Source of the DNA: Klebsiella terrigena
GTDB lineage: Bacteria > Pseudomonadota > Gammaproteobacteria > Enterobacterales > Enterobacteriaceae
Assembly: GCF_006539725.1 (NCBI RefSeq)
Contig: NZ_BJNO01000021.1
Location: forward strand, 1-64,000
DNA: 64,000 nucleotides
Reading direction: 5' to 3'
The position numbers were made by a program, and so were the translations under genes. Positions 22,433-32,164 of this stretch are shown in pieces (the stretch's first letter is position 1; every line of letters begins with the position of its first letter). The notes beneath the pieces are model-generated. The model saw only the letters and a program-made list of their open reading frames with translations. It did not search any database and was not told where the DNA came from.

Positions 22433-22701
22433 CGCCTGCCGCGCGTCGGCGTGCTCGCCGACCAGGAGAATGACGCGTCGCTGTCGGGTTTATAGGCCTG
22501 CTTTTTCTTTAACTGGCGGGCCTTTTTTGCCTCAGCTTCGCGCAGCACCATCAGCTTATCGATGTACTCTTTTTTTACAGCGTTGGTTTCTGCGTTAGTC
22601 AGCAGACGGCCGTGCGCGATTCTCGCCCGGTCAAGCAGCGTTTTCAGCTCGCGCTGCTCGCGCTCGGTCATATCTTGTTGCGTAATGCGGGGAAGTGCCA
22701 T
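22429..22701 (-). CDS. yjbD: Small conserved protein YjbD (DUF3811)
   Basis: A 90-residue, highly charged protein of unknown function matching E. coli Yjb[21 protein letters not shown] at the start, a lysine/arginine-rich middle ([16 protein letters not shown]) and a C-terminal TPTRGRR. ATG 22701 is chosen from this homology; the frame runs further upstream without support. Convergent with rluF; the two stop codons share bases (22429-22432). Confidence 0.9.
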   Translation of the reverse strand: MALPRITQQDMTEREQRELKTLLDRARIAHGRLLTNAETNAVKKEYIDKLMVLREAEAKKARQLKKKQAYKPDSDASFSWSASTPTRGRR

Positions 22702-22834
22702 AGTAGAACCCTCAGTCAGCCGATAATTCAGTGTACGGCAATACCGGGTTGACTGACAGTCTGGATACCGTGAGGACGGGAAAACGCCCGGGCAGGCGCG
22801 GCGAGCGGCCTGTCCGGGCGATGAAGGCAGGGCG

Positions 22835-23758
22835 CTACTTCTCTTTCTTCCCGGTGGGCTTAGCCGACCAGTAGCCGGCCAGCAGCGATCCGGAAAGGTT
22901 GTGCCAGACCGAGAACAGCGCGCCGGGCAGGGCGGCAAGAGGGCCGAAGTAGATTTTCCCCAGCGCCGCCGCCAGTCCTGAGTTTTGCATCCCCACCTCA
23001 ATGGCCAGCGTGCGGCAGGTTGACTCATCAAAGCCAAACAGACGCCCGCCCCAGTAGCCGCCGAGCAGCCCGATGGCGTTATGCAGGATCACCGCGACAA
23101 TCACCACCAGGCCCACGGAGGCAATGTGCGCAGCGGAGCCGGCGACGACGGCGCTGATGATCGCCAGAATGCAGAGCATGGAAAACGCGGGCAGGAACGG
23201 CTCGACCGCCTTGACCACCTTCGGCAGCAGGTGATGAATAATCAGCCCCAGCGCAATCGGGATAACCACGATTTGCAGGATGCTGAGCAGCATACCCGCC
23301 ACGTCGACCTGAATATGCGCATCGACGTACAGGCGCGTCAGCAGCGGCGTTGCCACCACGCCAACCAGCGTGGAGACGGAAGAGATGGTGACCGAGAGCG
23401 CCACATCGCCTTTCGCCAGGTAGATCATCACGTTAGACGCCGTTCCGCTGGCAACGCTGCCCACCAGCACCATCCCGGCCGACAGCTCCGGCGGCATATG
23501 GAACAGCAGCGCCAGCGCCCAGGCGGCGAGCGGCATCACCAGATAGTGCAGAAAAATCCCCGCCGCAACCGGCGCCGGGCGCGACAGCACGCGCTTAAAA
23601 TCTTCCAGCTTCAGGTGGACGCCCATCCCGAACATGATGAGCATCAGCAGGGTGGTGACCCAGGGGCCGATGGGGGTAAAGGTGGCCGGCGTGTAATAGG
23701 CCAGAACGGAGAGCAGCAGCGCCCAGAGCGGGAACAGCCGTGTCAGCATAGCGAGCAT
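22835..23758 (-). CDS. panS: BASS-family transporter, probably PanS (pantoate/pantothenate)
   Basis: A 307-residue inner-membrane protein of the bile acid:sodium symporter fold with about ten hydrophobic segments. Family motifs are [28 protein letters not shown] split across the two crossover helices and [14 protein letters not shown]. In Salmonella a homologue, PanS, moves ketopantoate, pantoate and pantothenate; the substrate assignment here is by recollection only. ATG 23758 has AAGGAAACC upstream; an internal ATG at 23749 is an alternative. A single-gene unit. Confidence 0.75.
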   Translation of the reverse strand: MLAMLTRLFPLWALLLSVLAYYTPATFTPIGPWVTTLLMLIMFGMGVHLKLEDFKRVLSRPAPVAAGIFLHYLVMPLAAWALALLFHMPPELSAGMVLVGSVASGTASNVMIYLAKGDVALSVTISSVSTLVGVVATPLLTRLYVDAHIQVDVAGMLLSILQIVVIPIALGLIIHHLLPKVVKAVEPFLPAFSMLCILAIISAVVAGSAAHIASVGLVVIVAVILHNAIGLLGGYWGGRLFGFDESTCRTLAIEVGMQNSGLAAALGKIYFGPLAALPGALFSVWHNLSGSLLAGYWSAKPTGKKEK

Positions 23759-23903
23759 GTTGGTTTCCTTGCAATTGGCTCGTCATCTTCCAGGCCGGCT
23801 GCGCCCGCTGCCCGAACGATTGCGAGTAGGTTGTGTTGATATAGTTATAAAAAAAGCCGGGTTCGAGCCCGGCTATAGGTAATATTTATCGCGTGGAGGA
23901 ATA

Positions 23904-25253
23904 TTATTCAAACAAATTATGATGCAGCTTCTGCACGACCTTCTCAGCATCGACGCCCGGCACCAGGAAGCAGAGGTTATGGCTGGATGCGCCGTAGCAG
24001 ATCATGCGAATGTTGAACGGCTCCAGAACGCCGAAGACCTCTTTGCCGACGCCGCAGGCGCGAGAAAGATCGTTGCCGATCAGGGCGACCAGCGCCAGAT
24101 CCTGCTCTACCTCTACGCGGCACAGGGAGGAGAGCTCGGTGAGCAGCGCCTGGGTGAGCAGGGTATCGGTGGCGGAGGTTGAGCCGGTGGTATCCATGGT
24201 CAGGGCAATGCTGACTTCTGAGGTGGTGATCAGATCCACGGAGATATTATGGCGCGCCAGAATACCGAACACTTCGGCGAGGAAGCCGCGGGAGTGCAGC
24301 ATATTCAGGCTGTGCAGGGTCAGCAGGGTCTGGCGACGGCGCAGCGCCAGCGCGCGGAACAGCGGCGGGTGTTCGGTTTTATTGCACACCAGGGTGCCGC
24401 CGGCTTTCGGCTCTTTGCTGGAGCCAACGAAGACCGGAATATCGCTACGCACCGCGGGAAGCAGCGTCGCCGGATGCAGCACCTTGGCGCCAAACGTCGC
24501 CATTTCGGCGGCTTCGGCAAAGGCGATAACGTCGATCCGTTTTGCCGCCGGGGCAACGCGCGGGTCGGTGGTGTAGATGCCCGGGACGTCGGTCCAGATA
24601 TCGACGCGGCTGGCGTTAAGGGCTTCACCCAGCAGGGCGGCGGTGTAATCACTGCCTCCGCGGCCGAGGGTGGTGGTGCGGCCTTTGGCTTCGCTACCGA
24701 TAAAGCCCTGGGTGACGACCAGACCTTCGGCAAGGCGCGGCGTCAGCTGCAGCTGGGTTAGCTCAGCCAGGGCGGCGATATCGGGCTCGGCGCGGCCAAA
24801 GCGATCGCTGGTGCGCATCACTTTACGCACGTCAAACCACTGGGCGGCAATGCCGCGCTCGCGCAGGATTTCGACAAACAGCAGGGTGGACATCAGTTCG
24901 CCGTGGCTGACCAGCTCATCGGTCAGCGCCGTCGAGCTTGCCAGCGCCGCGGCTTCCGCCAGGGTGGTGATATTCTCGAGCAGACGCTCGATCTCTTCGC
25001 GGATCACGTTGGGATAGCGCAGGCGTTCGAGAATATTGAACTGAATCTGGCGCAGCGCCTCAAGCTTATCGAAACGCTCGGTGGGTTCCAGCCCGTCGGC
25101 TAACGCAACCAGAAGATTGGTGACACCCGCAGAGGCAGACAGCACCACTACACGAGTGTTTTCATCAATCATCGCAACGTCAACGCTGCGGTTCATGGCA
25201 TCGAAATCGGCAACGCTGGTGCCGCCGAATTTGGCTACAACTAAATCTGTCAT
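23904..25253 (-). CDS. lysC: Lysine-sensitive aspartokinase III LysC
   Basis: Phosphorylates L-aspartate at the entry of the lysine/threonine/methionine branch; inhibited by lysine. The 449 residues match E. coli LysC: ATP site VAKFGGTSVADF at the N-terminus, GRGGSDYTAALL near 200, and two ACT domains at the C-terminus (about 300-449) that bind lysine. The ATG is preceded by a long leader carrying the lysine riboswitch, so both synthesis and activity should fall with high lysine. Confidence 0.98.
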   Translation of the reverse strand: MTDLVVAKFGGTSVADFDAMNRSVDVAMIDENTRVVVLSASAGVTNLLVALADGLEPTERFDKLEALRQIQFNILERLRYPNVIREEIERLLENITTLAEAAALASSTALTDELVSHGELMSTLLFVEILRERGIAAQWFDVRKVMRTSDRFGRAEPDIAALAELTQLQLTPRLAEGLVVTQGFIGSEAKGRTTTLGRGGSDYTAALLGEALNASRVDIWTDVPGIYTTDPRVAPAAKRIDVIAFAEAAEMATFGAKVLHPATLLPAVRSDIPVFVGSSKEPKAGGTLVCNKTEHPPLFRALALRRRQTLLTLHSLNMLHSRGFLAEVFGILARHNISVDLITTSEVSIALTMDTTGSTSATDTLLTQALLTELSSLCRVEVEQDLALVALIGNDLSRACGVGKEVFGVLEPFNIRMICYGASSHNLCFLVPGVDAEKVVQKLHHNLFE

Positions 25254-25424
25254 AACAACCTCGTGTCAGGGGGGCCTGACTTATTAAAACGATTCCTGAT
25301 TGGGTTTGGGCTGGACACAACCTAACAGTCATAAAATGTCTTAATAAGCCAGGCCAAATTATTCAGCCATGGCACAAGGGAAGAGCGAAAAACAGGGTGG
25401 GCGCAGAGGGATAAACAGCTACGA

Positions 25425-25665
25425 TGTCACCCAGAAGTGCTCCACCTTGTAGACCCGTTCCCCGACCTTTGCGTCAGTTCCTGAGTATGAAACGCCCGAC
25501 TGCGAACGTTTCTGGTGACAACCCAGGGGATTCAGCCCCTGTGGCCGGTGATGAACGTACCAGACGCTCTTTCACCTCGGCGTTGCTCCCCCTCACGTAT
25601 TTTCCCCGGACTGGTTCCTCCAATACGGTTACCTGGGCAACGCACCTCTTCTGGCAATTACCGAC
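25425..25665 (-). ncRNA. Lysine riboswitch (L box) in the lysC leader
   Basis: Reading the minus strand from about 25655, the leader contains AGAAGAGGTGCGTTGCCC, then GTATTGGAGGAACCAGTCC, GTGAGGGGGAGCAACGCCGA, GGGGCTGAATCCCCTGGG and the AGTCGGGCGTTTC end. These are the conserved blocks of the lysine aptamer of E. coli lysC. A downstream hairpin part (GTGGAGCACTTCTGGGTGA, 25430-25450) is the expected expression platform. Lysine binding should block lysC translation initiation. Exact ends are approximate. Confidence 0.9.
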
Positions 25666-26124
25666 GTCTTTCACTTTGCCTGGGGGCGCTGGTCATGATT
25701 CCCCCTGCAATACCCTTTCGCTGTAGTGTGAAATGCGCGAGCAATACATACCTCGTTATATGCAGGCAGTGCAGCTATATAAAGGCTTCAGAGGGAGTAT
25801 GTCAACGCTGCGGTTATGCGGATTTTTCATGCGCGGGCGATTAACAGCAAAAAGCCTTATGATGAGCCCGGCCGTACTCCGGCGGGCCGCCGCCCGGTGG
25901 CCGAGAGTGCGCCGCTCTGCCCGGCGCCCGTGGGCGGATCCCCCCGCGCGCTGGTGCGGGACGTTTTGCCCGCGTTTATGTCTATACTGGTAGTGGTTTT
26001 TTACCCTGATCTGACCCTGTTCCTGACGCGCGTCAACGGCATAACACAAAAATCATCACAATTTTTTGCCTCCGGCGCTACAATCGACCGCAGTCACAAT
26101 TCTCAAATCAGAAGAGTATTGCTC
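25666..26124. other. lysC-pgi divergent intergenic region
   Basis: It should hold the lysC promoter on the minus strand and the pgi promoter on the plus strand. A block at about 25862-25975 is unusually GC-rich and rich in short complementary GC arms, and is followed by an AT-richer stretch up to pgi. The open frame that extends pgi upstream to 25816 has no ribosome-binding site and no homology that I recognise. Confidence 0.5.
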
Positions 26125-27774
26125 ATGAAAAACATCAACCCAACGCAGACATCTGCCTGGCAGGCGCTACAGAAACACTTTGATGAAATGAAAGACGTCA
26201 CTATCAGCGAGCTTTTCGCTAACGATAGCGATCGTTTTACTAAGTTTTCCGCAACGTTCGACGATCTGATGCTGGTGGATTTCTCCAAAAACCGCATTAC
26301 CGAAGAGACGCTGGCGAAACTGCAGGATCTGGCCAAAGAGACCGATCTGGCAGGCGCCATCAAATCGATGTTCTCCGGCGAGAAAATCAACCGTACCGAA
26401 GACCGTGCCGTGCTGCACGTCGCGCTGCGCAACCGGAGCAATACCCCAATCATCGTTGACGGCAAAGATGTGATGCCGGAAGTCAACGCGGTGCTGGAGA
26501 AGATGAAAACCTTCTCTGAAGCCATCATCTCCGGCAGCTGGAAAGGCTATACCGGCAAGGCGATTACCGACGTGGTTAACATCGGTATCGGCGGCTCCGA
26601 CCTCGGTCCGTTTATGGTGACCGAAGCGCTGCGTCCGTACAAAAATCACCTCAATATGCACTTTGTTTCCAACGTCGACGGTACCCACATTGCGGAAGTG
26701 CTGAAAGGCGTGAACCCGGAAACGACGCTGTTCCTGGTGGCATCAAAAACCTTTACCACCCAGGAAACGATGACCAACGCCCACAGCGCGCGCGACTGGT
26801 TCCTGGCAACGGCTGGCGATGACAAACACGTGGCGAAACACTTCGCGGCGCTCTCCACCAACGGCAAAGCGGTGGGCGAGTTTGGTATCGACACCGCCAA
26901 CATGTTTGAATTCTGGGATTGGGTTGGCGGCCGCTACTCTCTGTGGTCAGCGATCGGCCTGTCGATCATCCTCTCCGTTGGTTTTGACAACTTTGTTGAG
27001 CTGCTGTCCGGCGCGCACGCGATGGATAAACACTTCTCCACCACGCCGGCGGAGCAAAACCTGCCGGTGCTGCTGGCGCTGATCGGGATCTGGTACAACA
27101 ACTTCTTCGGCGCAGAAACCGAAGCGATTCTGCCGTACGACCAGTATATGCACCGCTTTGCTGCCTACTTCCAGCAGGGCAACATGGAATCTAACGGCAA
27201 ATACGTTGACCGCAGCGGTAACGCCGTAGACTACCAGACTGGCCCGATTATCTGGGGTGAGCCGGGTACCAACGGCCAGCATGCGTTCTACCAGCTGATC
27301 CACCAGGGAACCAAAATGGTGCCGTGCGATTTCATCGCGCCTGCGTTAACGCACAACCCGCTCTCTGACCACCATCCGAAGCTGCTGTCCAACTTCTTCG
27401 CGCAGACCGAAGCGCTGGCGTTCGGCAAGGCGCGTGACGTGGTTGAGCAGGAGTATCGCGATCAGGGTAAAGATCCGGCAACGCTGGATCACGTGGTGCC
27501 GTTCAAAGTCTTCGAAGGTAACCGCCCGACTAACTCGATCCTGCTGCGTGAAATCACCCCGTTCAGCCTCGGCGCACTGATTGCGCTGTATGAACATAAG
27601 ATTTTCACCCAGGGCGCGATCCTCAACATCTTCACCTTCGACCAGTGGGGCGTTGAGCTAGGTAAACAGCTGGCTAACCGCATTCTGCCGGAGCTGAAAG
27701 ATGGCGCAGATGTCAGCAGCCACGATAGCTCGACCAACGGTCTGATTAACCGCTATAAGTCCTGGCGCGCGTAA
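26125..27774 (+). CDS. pgi: Glucose-6-phosphate isomerase Pgi
   Basis: Interconverts glucose 6-phosphate and fructose 6-phosphate in the cytoplasm. ATG 26125 ([19 protein letters not shown]) gives 549 residues, the E. coli length. Family signatures are visible: [29 protein letters not shown] and the C-terminal signature [14 protein letters not shown] weak AGAAGAG precedes the start. A strong terminator follows. Fructose 6-phosphate made by the sor operon enters metabolism through this node. Confidence 0.98.
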   Translation: MKNINPTQTSAWQALQKHFDEMKDVTISELFANDSDRFTKFSATFDDLMLVDFSKNRITEETLAKLQDLAKETDLAGAIKSMFSGEKINRTEDRAVLHVALRNRSNTPIIVDGKDVMPEVNAVLEKMKTFSEAIISGSWKGYTGKAITDVVNIGIGGSDLGPFMVTEALRPYKNHLNMHFVSNVDGTHIAEVLKGVNPETTLFLVASKTFTTQETMTNAHSARDWFLATAGDDKHVAKHFAALSTNGKAVGEFGIDTANMFEFWDWVGGRYSLWSAIGLSIILSVGFDNFVELLSGAHAMDKHFSTTPAEQNLPVLLALIGIWYNNFFGAETEAILPYDQYMHRFAAYFQQGNMESNGKYVDRSGNAVDYQTGPIIWGEPGTNGQHAFYQLIHQGTKMVPCDFIAPALTHNPLSDHHPKLLSNFFAQTEALAFGKARDVVEQEYRDQGKDPATLDHVVPFKVFEGNRPTNSILLREITPFSLGALIALYEHKIFTQGAILNIFTFDQWGVELGKQLANRILPELKDGADVSSHDSSTNGLINRYKSWRA

Positions 27775-27792
27775 TCAGCGTTAATCCGCTTC

Positions 27793-27820
27793 AATGCCGG
27801 CCTCAGGGCCGGCATTTTTT
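27793..27820. terminator. Terminator of pgi
   Basis: AATGCCGGCC (27793-27802), TCAG loop, GGCCGGCATT (27807-27816) and a T-run to 27820. The run touches the stop codon of the convergent acetyltransferase gene (27819-27821). The minus strand shows only two T after the stem, so this mainly serves pgi. Confidence 0.92.
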
Positions 27821-28277
27821 ATGGCAGACGGCGCAATAATTTCGCCGGATTCCCCGCCCACACACCTTTCTCGGTTATCGACCGGGTGACCACGCTGCCC
27901 GCACCAATCACCGCGCCATCGCAGATGCTGACCGCCAGAATGGTGGCTCCGCTGCCGATAGAGACGTCGTTGCCCACCACGATTCTTCCCCAGCTCTCGC
28001 GATCGGCGTTGGGCTTACCGTCGCGAAACATATCGTTGGCAAACATCACCCCGTGGCCGATAAAACAGCGCTCGCCAAGGGTGACATATTCGCAGATAAA
28101 GGTATGGGACTGGATTTTGGTATCCGCGCCAACCGACGTATTGCCCTGAATCTCGACGAAAGGGCCGACGAAGACGTTATCGCCGAGGCGACAGTCGTAC
28201 AGGTTAGCGGGCTGGTAGATCACCACATTTTCACCGCTTTCGACGTTGCGAACGCCGGTATCACGAAGCGTAGGCAT
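27819..28277 (-). CDS. Hexapeptide-repeat (left-handed beta-helix) acetyltransferase-like protein
   Basis: A 152-residue protein built from degenerate [LIV]-G-x-x-x-x repeats (CRLGDNVFVGPFVEIQGNTS, TLGERCFIGHG, IVVGNDVSIGSGATI, GAVIGAGSVVT) that form a parallel beta-helix. The closing GVWAGNPAKLLRRLP is typical of sugar O- or N-acetyltransferases of the WbbJ/WlbB type. ATG 28277 overlaps the stop of the GNAT gene by one base (TGATG). The substrate is unknown; acylation of a nucleotide sugar is the usual family role. Confidence 0.85.
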   Translation of the reverse strand: MPTLRDTGVRNVESGENVVIYQPANLYDCRLGDNVFVGPFVEIQGNTSVGADTKIQSHTFICEYVTLGERCFIGHGVMFANDMFRDGKPNADRESWGRIVVGNDVSIGSGATILAVSICDGAVIGAGSVVTRSITEKGVWAGNPAKLLRRLP

Positions 28278-28795
28278 CACTCCTCTCCGATGCGTTTAGC
28301 CAGAATATGAATGGTGCTCTGCTGGGTGGCGGAGCGAAAGACGGTGTCTTTAAGATGCCGCATGCCCTGGCGCTCATAGAAGCGCCGGGCGCCGCTATTG
28401 GCGGCCAGCACCTCCAGCCACAGCCAGCGCTCGCCCTCAGCTTTGGCCCGCGCTTCGACGGCGCTAAAAAGCCGTTCACCGTAGCGATGCCTCGTTTCGC
28501 CGGGCAGCAGATAGAGCTTATGCAGCAGCGTGCCCTGCGGGCCATCGGGCTCAATCTGCTGACGATGGGTGTATTTGGCGAATCCTACCGGGCGCTGCGC
28601 TTCGGCGATCAGCCAGCGGCAGTTTGTCTCGGCCAGGCTGCGCTGCAGGGCTTCGGCGGCATACTCCTGCTGGAGAAAGTGCTCCAGCTCGCTGGCGCTG
28701 TGCCAGAGGTGGGTGAAGTGGTGGCGGTAGCTGGCGTTGCCCATTTCACCGAGCAGGGTTGCGTCCTCCCGCTGCGCCGTACGTATTGTCAGCAT
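28277..28795 (-). CDS. GNAT-family N-acetyltransferase
   Basis: A 172-residue GCN5-related acetyltransferase starting MLTIRTAQREDATLLGEM. The acetyl-CoA-binding region is LHKLYLLPGETRHRYGERLF (about residues 90-110), followed by LWLEVLAANSGARRFYERQGM, a strong motif-B match. ATG 28795 has AAGGAG upstream; the longer frame to 28828 lacks one. It is co-translated with the hexapeptide protein. E. coli K-12 has yjbEFGH at this place, so the pair is a lineage-specific replacement. Target unknown. Confidence 0.85.
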   Translation of the reverse strand: MLTIRTAQREDATLLGEMGNASYRHHFTHLWHSASELEHFLQQEYAAEALQRSLAETNCRWLIAEAQRPVGFAKYTHRQQIEPDGPQGTLLHKLYLLPGETRHRYGERLFSAVEARAKAEGERWLWLEVLAANSGARRFYERQGMRHLKDTVFRSATQQSTIHILAKRIGEE

Positions 28796-28941
28796 GATTA
28801 TCTCCTTTTTAACCCGCCAGTGTGGCAAGTGATTGTTACATTTGGCACAACAGACGCAAAAAGTTAACGAATATTATCGATCTGGATCACGTTTTTGCGT
28901 TATACAGATCGCCAGGAACAATGAATATAAGAGGTGTGAAT

Positions 28942-29352
28942 ATGCCGTCGGTCTATCGTCCGCTGGTGAGTTTTGTTGCGAAGGCCATGCAGGCCGTTCT
29001 GAATCTGGCGCTGCTGTGCCTGGGCGTGATTCTGGTGGTCTTTCTCGGCAAGGAGACCTTCCATCTGGCGCACGTGCTGTTTACCCCGGAGCCGGTGAGC
29101 AAGTACAAGCTGGTGGAAGGGCTGGTGGTCTATTTTCTCTATTTCGAGTTTATCGCGCTGATTGTGAAATACTTTGAGTCGGGCTTTCACTTCCCGCTGC
29201 GCTATTTCGTCTACATCGGTATTACCGCGATTGTGCGACTGATTATCGTTGACCACGAGTCGCCGATGGCGGTGCTGATCTACTCCGCGGCGATCCTGCT
29301 GCTGGTGATTACGCTGTGGCTGTGCAACTCCAACCGCCTGAAACGCGAATAA
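28942..29352 (+). CDS. psiE: Phosphate-starvation-inducible protein PsiE
   Basis: A 136-residue inner-membrane protein with four hydrophobic segments, matching E. coli PsiE (136), strongest from [19 protein letters not shown] through [15 protein letters not shown] and [19 protein letters not shown] to [11 protein letters not shown]. Function unknown; E. coli psiE is controlled by PhoB and CRP. ATG 28942 with GAGGTG (28931-28936) fits the family length; ATG 28921 would add seven residues. The N-terminal 20 residues differ from E. coli. Confidence 0.92.
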   Translation: MPSVYRPLVSFVAKAMQAVLNLALLCLGVILVVFLGKETFHLAHVLFTPEPVSKYKLVEGLVVYFLYFEFIALIVKYFESGFHFPLRYFVYIGITAIVRLIIVDHESPMAVLIYSAAILLLVITLWLCNSNRLKRE

Positions 29353-29376
29353 AAAAAAGCGGCCTCCAGGGCCGCT
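29351..29376 (-). terminator. Minus-strand terminator between psiE and malG
   Basis: GCGGCC (29359-29364), loop TCCAG, GGCCGC (29370-29375), preceded on the plus strand by eight A. Read on the minus strand this is a stem followed by eight T, the proper form for ending the malEFG transcript. Its A-run touches the psiE stop. Confidence 0.8.
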
Positions 29377-29452
29377 GACCAACAGTCACAAATTTAATTT
29401 ATGTAGGGTCCAGTTGAGGATAGCAGTGGCATTTGCCTTACTTTTTCAGCTG

Positions 29453-29514
29453 AGGGCGGTAGTTGCCGTACCCGGTTGGGGTTCGTGTACGGCAACTAAG
29501 CCACCGTCCCTCCT
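29453..29514. other. Long imperfect hairpin just downstream of malG
   Basis: The core arms AGTTGCCGTAC (29461-29471) and GTACGGCAACT (29487-29497) are perfect. They extend outward through GAGGGCGGT (from about 29452) pairing with ACCGTCCCTC near 29505-29514, with a small bulge. The structure lies 28 bp after the malG stop and before the minus-strand terminator. It probably stabilises the 3' end of malEFG mRNA; a separate small RNA is possible but unsupported. Confidence 0.6.
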
Positions 29515-29541
29515 CTGAAATTTGGGGCGGGTGTTTCAAAC

Positions 29542-30432
29542 TTAACCTTTCACTCCCCCCGCTGTCAGGCCGTTCACCAGCCAGCGCTGCGCCAGCAGGA
29601 AGACCACGGTAATCGGGATAGCGGAGAGCACCGCCGCCGCGGCAAAGTCGCCCCACAGGTAGTTCTGCGGGTTGAGGTACTGCTGCATGCCAACCGCCAG
29701 GGTATAGCTGTTCACATCGCGCAGCAGCAGGGACGCAACCGGGACTTCGGTAATTGCGGCGATAAACGACAGAATAAAGACCACCGCCAGAATCGGCACC
29801 GACAGCGGCAGCAGAACCAGACGGAAGGCCTGCCACGGCGTCGCGCCGTCCAGCGCGGCCGCTTCTTCCAGCGAACCGTCGATGGTTTCGAAGTAGCCTT
29901 TAATGGTCCAGACGTGCAGCGCGATGCCGCCCATATAGGCGAAGATAACGCCGCCGTGGGTGTTGAGGCCGACAAACGGCAGATACTGGCCGAGGCGGTC
30001 AAACAAGGCGTACAGGGCAACCAGCGACAGCACCGCCGGGAACATCTGGAAAATCAGCATCCCTTTCAACAGGGTAGCCTTGCCAGGGAAGCGCATGCGG
30101 GCGAAAGCGTAGGCGCAGGTAGTGGAGAGCGCCACGATACCGATGGCGGTGATCCCGGCAACCTTTACCGAGTTCCACAGCCACAGCAGAACCGGGAACG
30201 GCGGCGGCGTGACGCGGCCGTCCGCATGCTCAACGCTAAAGCCGAGCGCCAGACGCCAGTGTTCCCAGGAGATCTGATCCGGGATCAGGCTGCCGGTGGC
30301 GAAGTTACCTTCGCGCAGGGAGATGGCGATAACCATCAGCAGCGGGAACATAATCGCCGCGATAAAAATGAGCAGCAGGAGGTGCGTGGTGAAGAGACGC
30401 AGCTTCTGAGATTTAGGTTGTACCATAGCCAT
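29542..30432 (-). CDS. malG: Maltose ABC transporter permease MalG
   Basis: Inner-membrane permease subunit of MalEFGK2, 296 residues as in E. coli. It has six membrane segments and the EAA loop that docks on Mal[26 protein letters not shown] 30432 begins [14 protein letters not shown]; the frame continues upstream into the inserted element and is not used. The C-terminus [10 protein letters not shown], which contacts the MalK interface, is conserved. It is separated from malF by 156 bp, far more than I recall in E. coli. Confidence 0.97.
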   Translation of the reverse strand: MAMVQPKSQKLRLFTTHLLLLIFIAAIMFPLLMVIAISLREGNFATGSLIPDQISWEHWRLALGFSVEHADGRVTPPPFPVLLWLWNSVKVAGITAIGIVALSTTCAYAFARMRFPGKATLLKGMLIFQMFPAVLSLVALYALFDRLGQYLPFVGLNTHGGVIFAYMGGIALHVWTIKGYFETIDGSLEEAAALDGATPWQAFRLVLLPLSVPILAVVFILSFIAAITEVPVASLLLRDVNSYTLAVGMQQYLNPQNYLWGDFAAAAVLSAIPITVVFLLAQRWLVNGLTAGGVKG

Positions 30433-30472
30433 AATATTTTTATTCCCCTTGATACCGCTCCAGGCTATCTCA

Positions 30473-30584
30473 CTGGCCATTTTGAACCCGGGCAGTGCTC
30501 ATCATCCTCACGTACTACGCGTACGCTCCGGTTCTTGCACGCTGGCCGGGTCCAAACTGGCTGTACTAATGACGCCTGGCCATT
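30473..30584. repeat. Palindromic element inserted between malF and malG
   Basis: The 9-bp direct repeat CTGGCCATT occurs at 30473-30481 and 30576-30584, framing about 95 bp. Inside are inverted arms TTTGAACCCGG (30481-30491) and CCGGGTCCAAA (30546-30556), 10 of 11 matching, and a central CGTAC/GTACG palindrome (30511-30525). Layout and size are ERIC-like or MITE-like. It is transcribed between malF and malG. The repeat and palindromes are seen; an insertion origin is inferred. Confidence 0.65.
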
Positions 30585-30588
30585 CCAG

Positions 30589-32133
30589 TTAGTCGAATTT
30601 CATTCGTGTAGCTTTCAGGTTAACAATCGCCAGCACGCCCACCAGCAGGAAGATCAGCGTAGCGATAGCCGCCGCGAGGCCGAAGTCCTGACCGCCGCCG
30701 CCTTCGAAGGCGATGCGGTAGGTGTAGCTCACCAGCAGGTCGGTATAGCCGGCCGGCGTAGTGGTGCCGAGGCGATCCGGGCCGCCGTTGGTTAACAGCT
30801 GAATCAGCACGAAGTTGTTAAAGTTAAAGGCGAAGCTGGCAATCATCAGCGGCGTAAGCGGCTTGATCAGCAGCGGCAGCGTAATTTTAAAGAAGTTCTG
30901 GAACGGACCGGCACCGTCCATTGCCGACGCTTCGTACAGGTCGTCAGGAATGGCTTTCAGCAGGCCCATGCACAGAATCATCATGTACGGGTAGCCCAGC
31001 CAGGTGTTGACGATAACGATCATCGAACGCGCGGTGGTCGGGTCGCTAAACCAGGCCGGCTTGATGCCGAACAGCGCGCTGAGCATCATGTTGATCTCAC
31101 CGAAGCTCTGGTTGAACAGCCCTTTGAAAATCAGAATCGAGATAAACGACGGTACGGCGTAGGGCAGAATCAGCAGGACGCGGTAAATCGCTTTTCCTTT
31201 CAGGGACTCCCACTGTACGAGGCAGGCGAGGATCATGCCCACCGCGACGGTCAGAATCACGGTCAGAATCGAGAAGACCACCGTCCAGACGAAGATGGCG
31301 AAGAACGGCTTCTGGATCCCTTCATCGGTAAAGACGCGGGTGAAGTTATCCCAGCCAATGCTCACGGTGTAGCCCGGGCTGAGCTTCTCGCTGCTCCAGC
31401 TGCCGTCGGCGTTGATGGACTGATAGAAGCCGACTTTGTTGTTCGGCCGGTATTTGATGCCGCTCTGGTTGTTGGTCAGTTCGCCGTCGGCCGCCAGCGT
31501 ATACAGCGGCTGGGTGCCGGAGAACTGACGCAGTGAGCTCATGATGACCTTGCTGTCGTCAGGCAGCACGGCGGTCAGCTGGTTCAGCGCGGTACGGTTC
31601 TGGGTGATCGCGCGCAGGTTGGCGCGCTCGCCTTCCGGCTGCGCATCGGCTTCTTTCAGGGCCAGCTTCTGCTCGCCGCCGAGCTTAAAGGCGTCGGAAA
31701 CGTAATTTTTGCCGCTGTCACCGTCGGTCAGCGCCAGCTTCCACTCATCTCCCGCCGGGTAGAGCGAGAAGTTGTAGGCTTTGCCGGCCTGGAAGGAGCG
31801 GTCCATCAGCACTTCCTGAGCGCGCTCGAAGGTCAGCTGGTTGGTGCTGCTGTAGTTGGTGAAGGCGATAGCAATGGTGCAGATCAGCGGAAACAGGACG
31901 AACAGCCCCATCCCGGCGAGACCCGGATAGACATAGCGCCAGGCATAGGCCTTGCGATTGGAAAAGATATACAGGCCAGCCGAGCTTAAAATCAGCGTCA
32001 GAATGGCAAACAGGTACTCCCCCTGGGCGTACATCAAAACAACAAGGTAACCCACCAGCAGGCACAGCAAGCCAATCACAGACCATGTCAGCTGCGGGCT
32101 TTGCCACCAGTGTTTCTTTTTAACGACATCCAT
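30589..32133 (-). CDS. malF: Maltose ABC transporter permease MalF
   Basis: Inner-membrane permease with eight membrane segments and a large periplasmic P2 loop (about residues 95-275) that contacts MalE. The EAA motif is YEASAMDGAGPFQNFFKITLPL. ATG 32133 gives MDVVKKKHWWQS and 514 residues, equal to E. coli. A small upstream in-frame ATG at 32142 is less likely. It lies downstream of malE across a structured intergenic region that should reduce malF relative to malE. Confidence 0.98.
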   Translation of the reverse strand: MDVVKKKHWWQSPQLTWSVIGLLCLLVGYLVVLMYAQGEYLFAILTLILSSAGLYIFSNRKAYAWRYVYPGLAGMGLFVLFPLICTIAIAFTNYSSTNQLTFERAQEVLMDRSFQAGKAYNFSLYPAGDEWKLALTDGDSGKNYVSDAFKLGGEQKLALKEADAQPEGERANLRAITQNRTALNQLTAVLPDDSKVIMSSLRQFSGTQPLYTLAADGELTNNQSGIKYRPNNKVGFYQSINADGSWSSEKLSPGYTVSIGWDNFTRVFTDEGIQKPFFAIFVWTVVFSILTVILTVAVGMILACLVQWESLKGKAIYRVLLILPYAVPSFISILIFKGLFNQSFGEINMMLSALFGIKPAWFSDPTTARSMIVIVNTWLGYPYMMILCMGLLKAIPDDLYEASAMDGAGPFQNFFKITLPLLIKPLTPLMIASFAFNFNNFVLIQLLTNGGPDRLGTTTPAGYTDLLVSYTYRIAFEGGGGQDFGLAAAIATLIFLLVGVLAIVNLKATRMKFD

Positions 32134-32164
32134 GGGGATCATCCTCTACAACGTATTTTGTTCT

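Noticed and set aside
25424-25844. Short plus-strand open frames across the lysC leader
   Set aside because: The sequence is explained by the lysine riboswitch on the minus strand; the translations show no family.
25816-26124. N-terminal extension of Pgi by 103 codons
   Set aside because: Composition changes abruptly, no ribosome-binding site upstream, and the 549-residue form matches the family.
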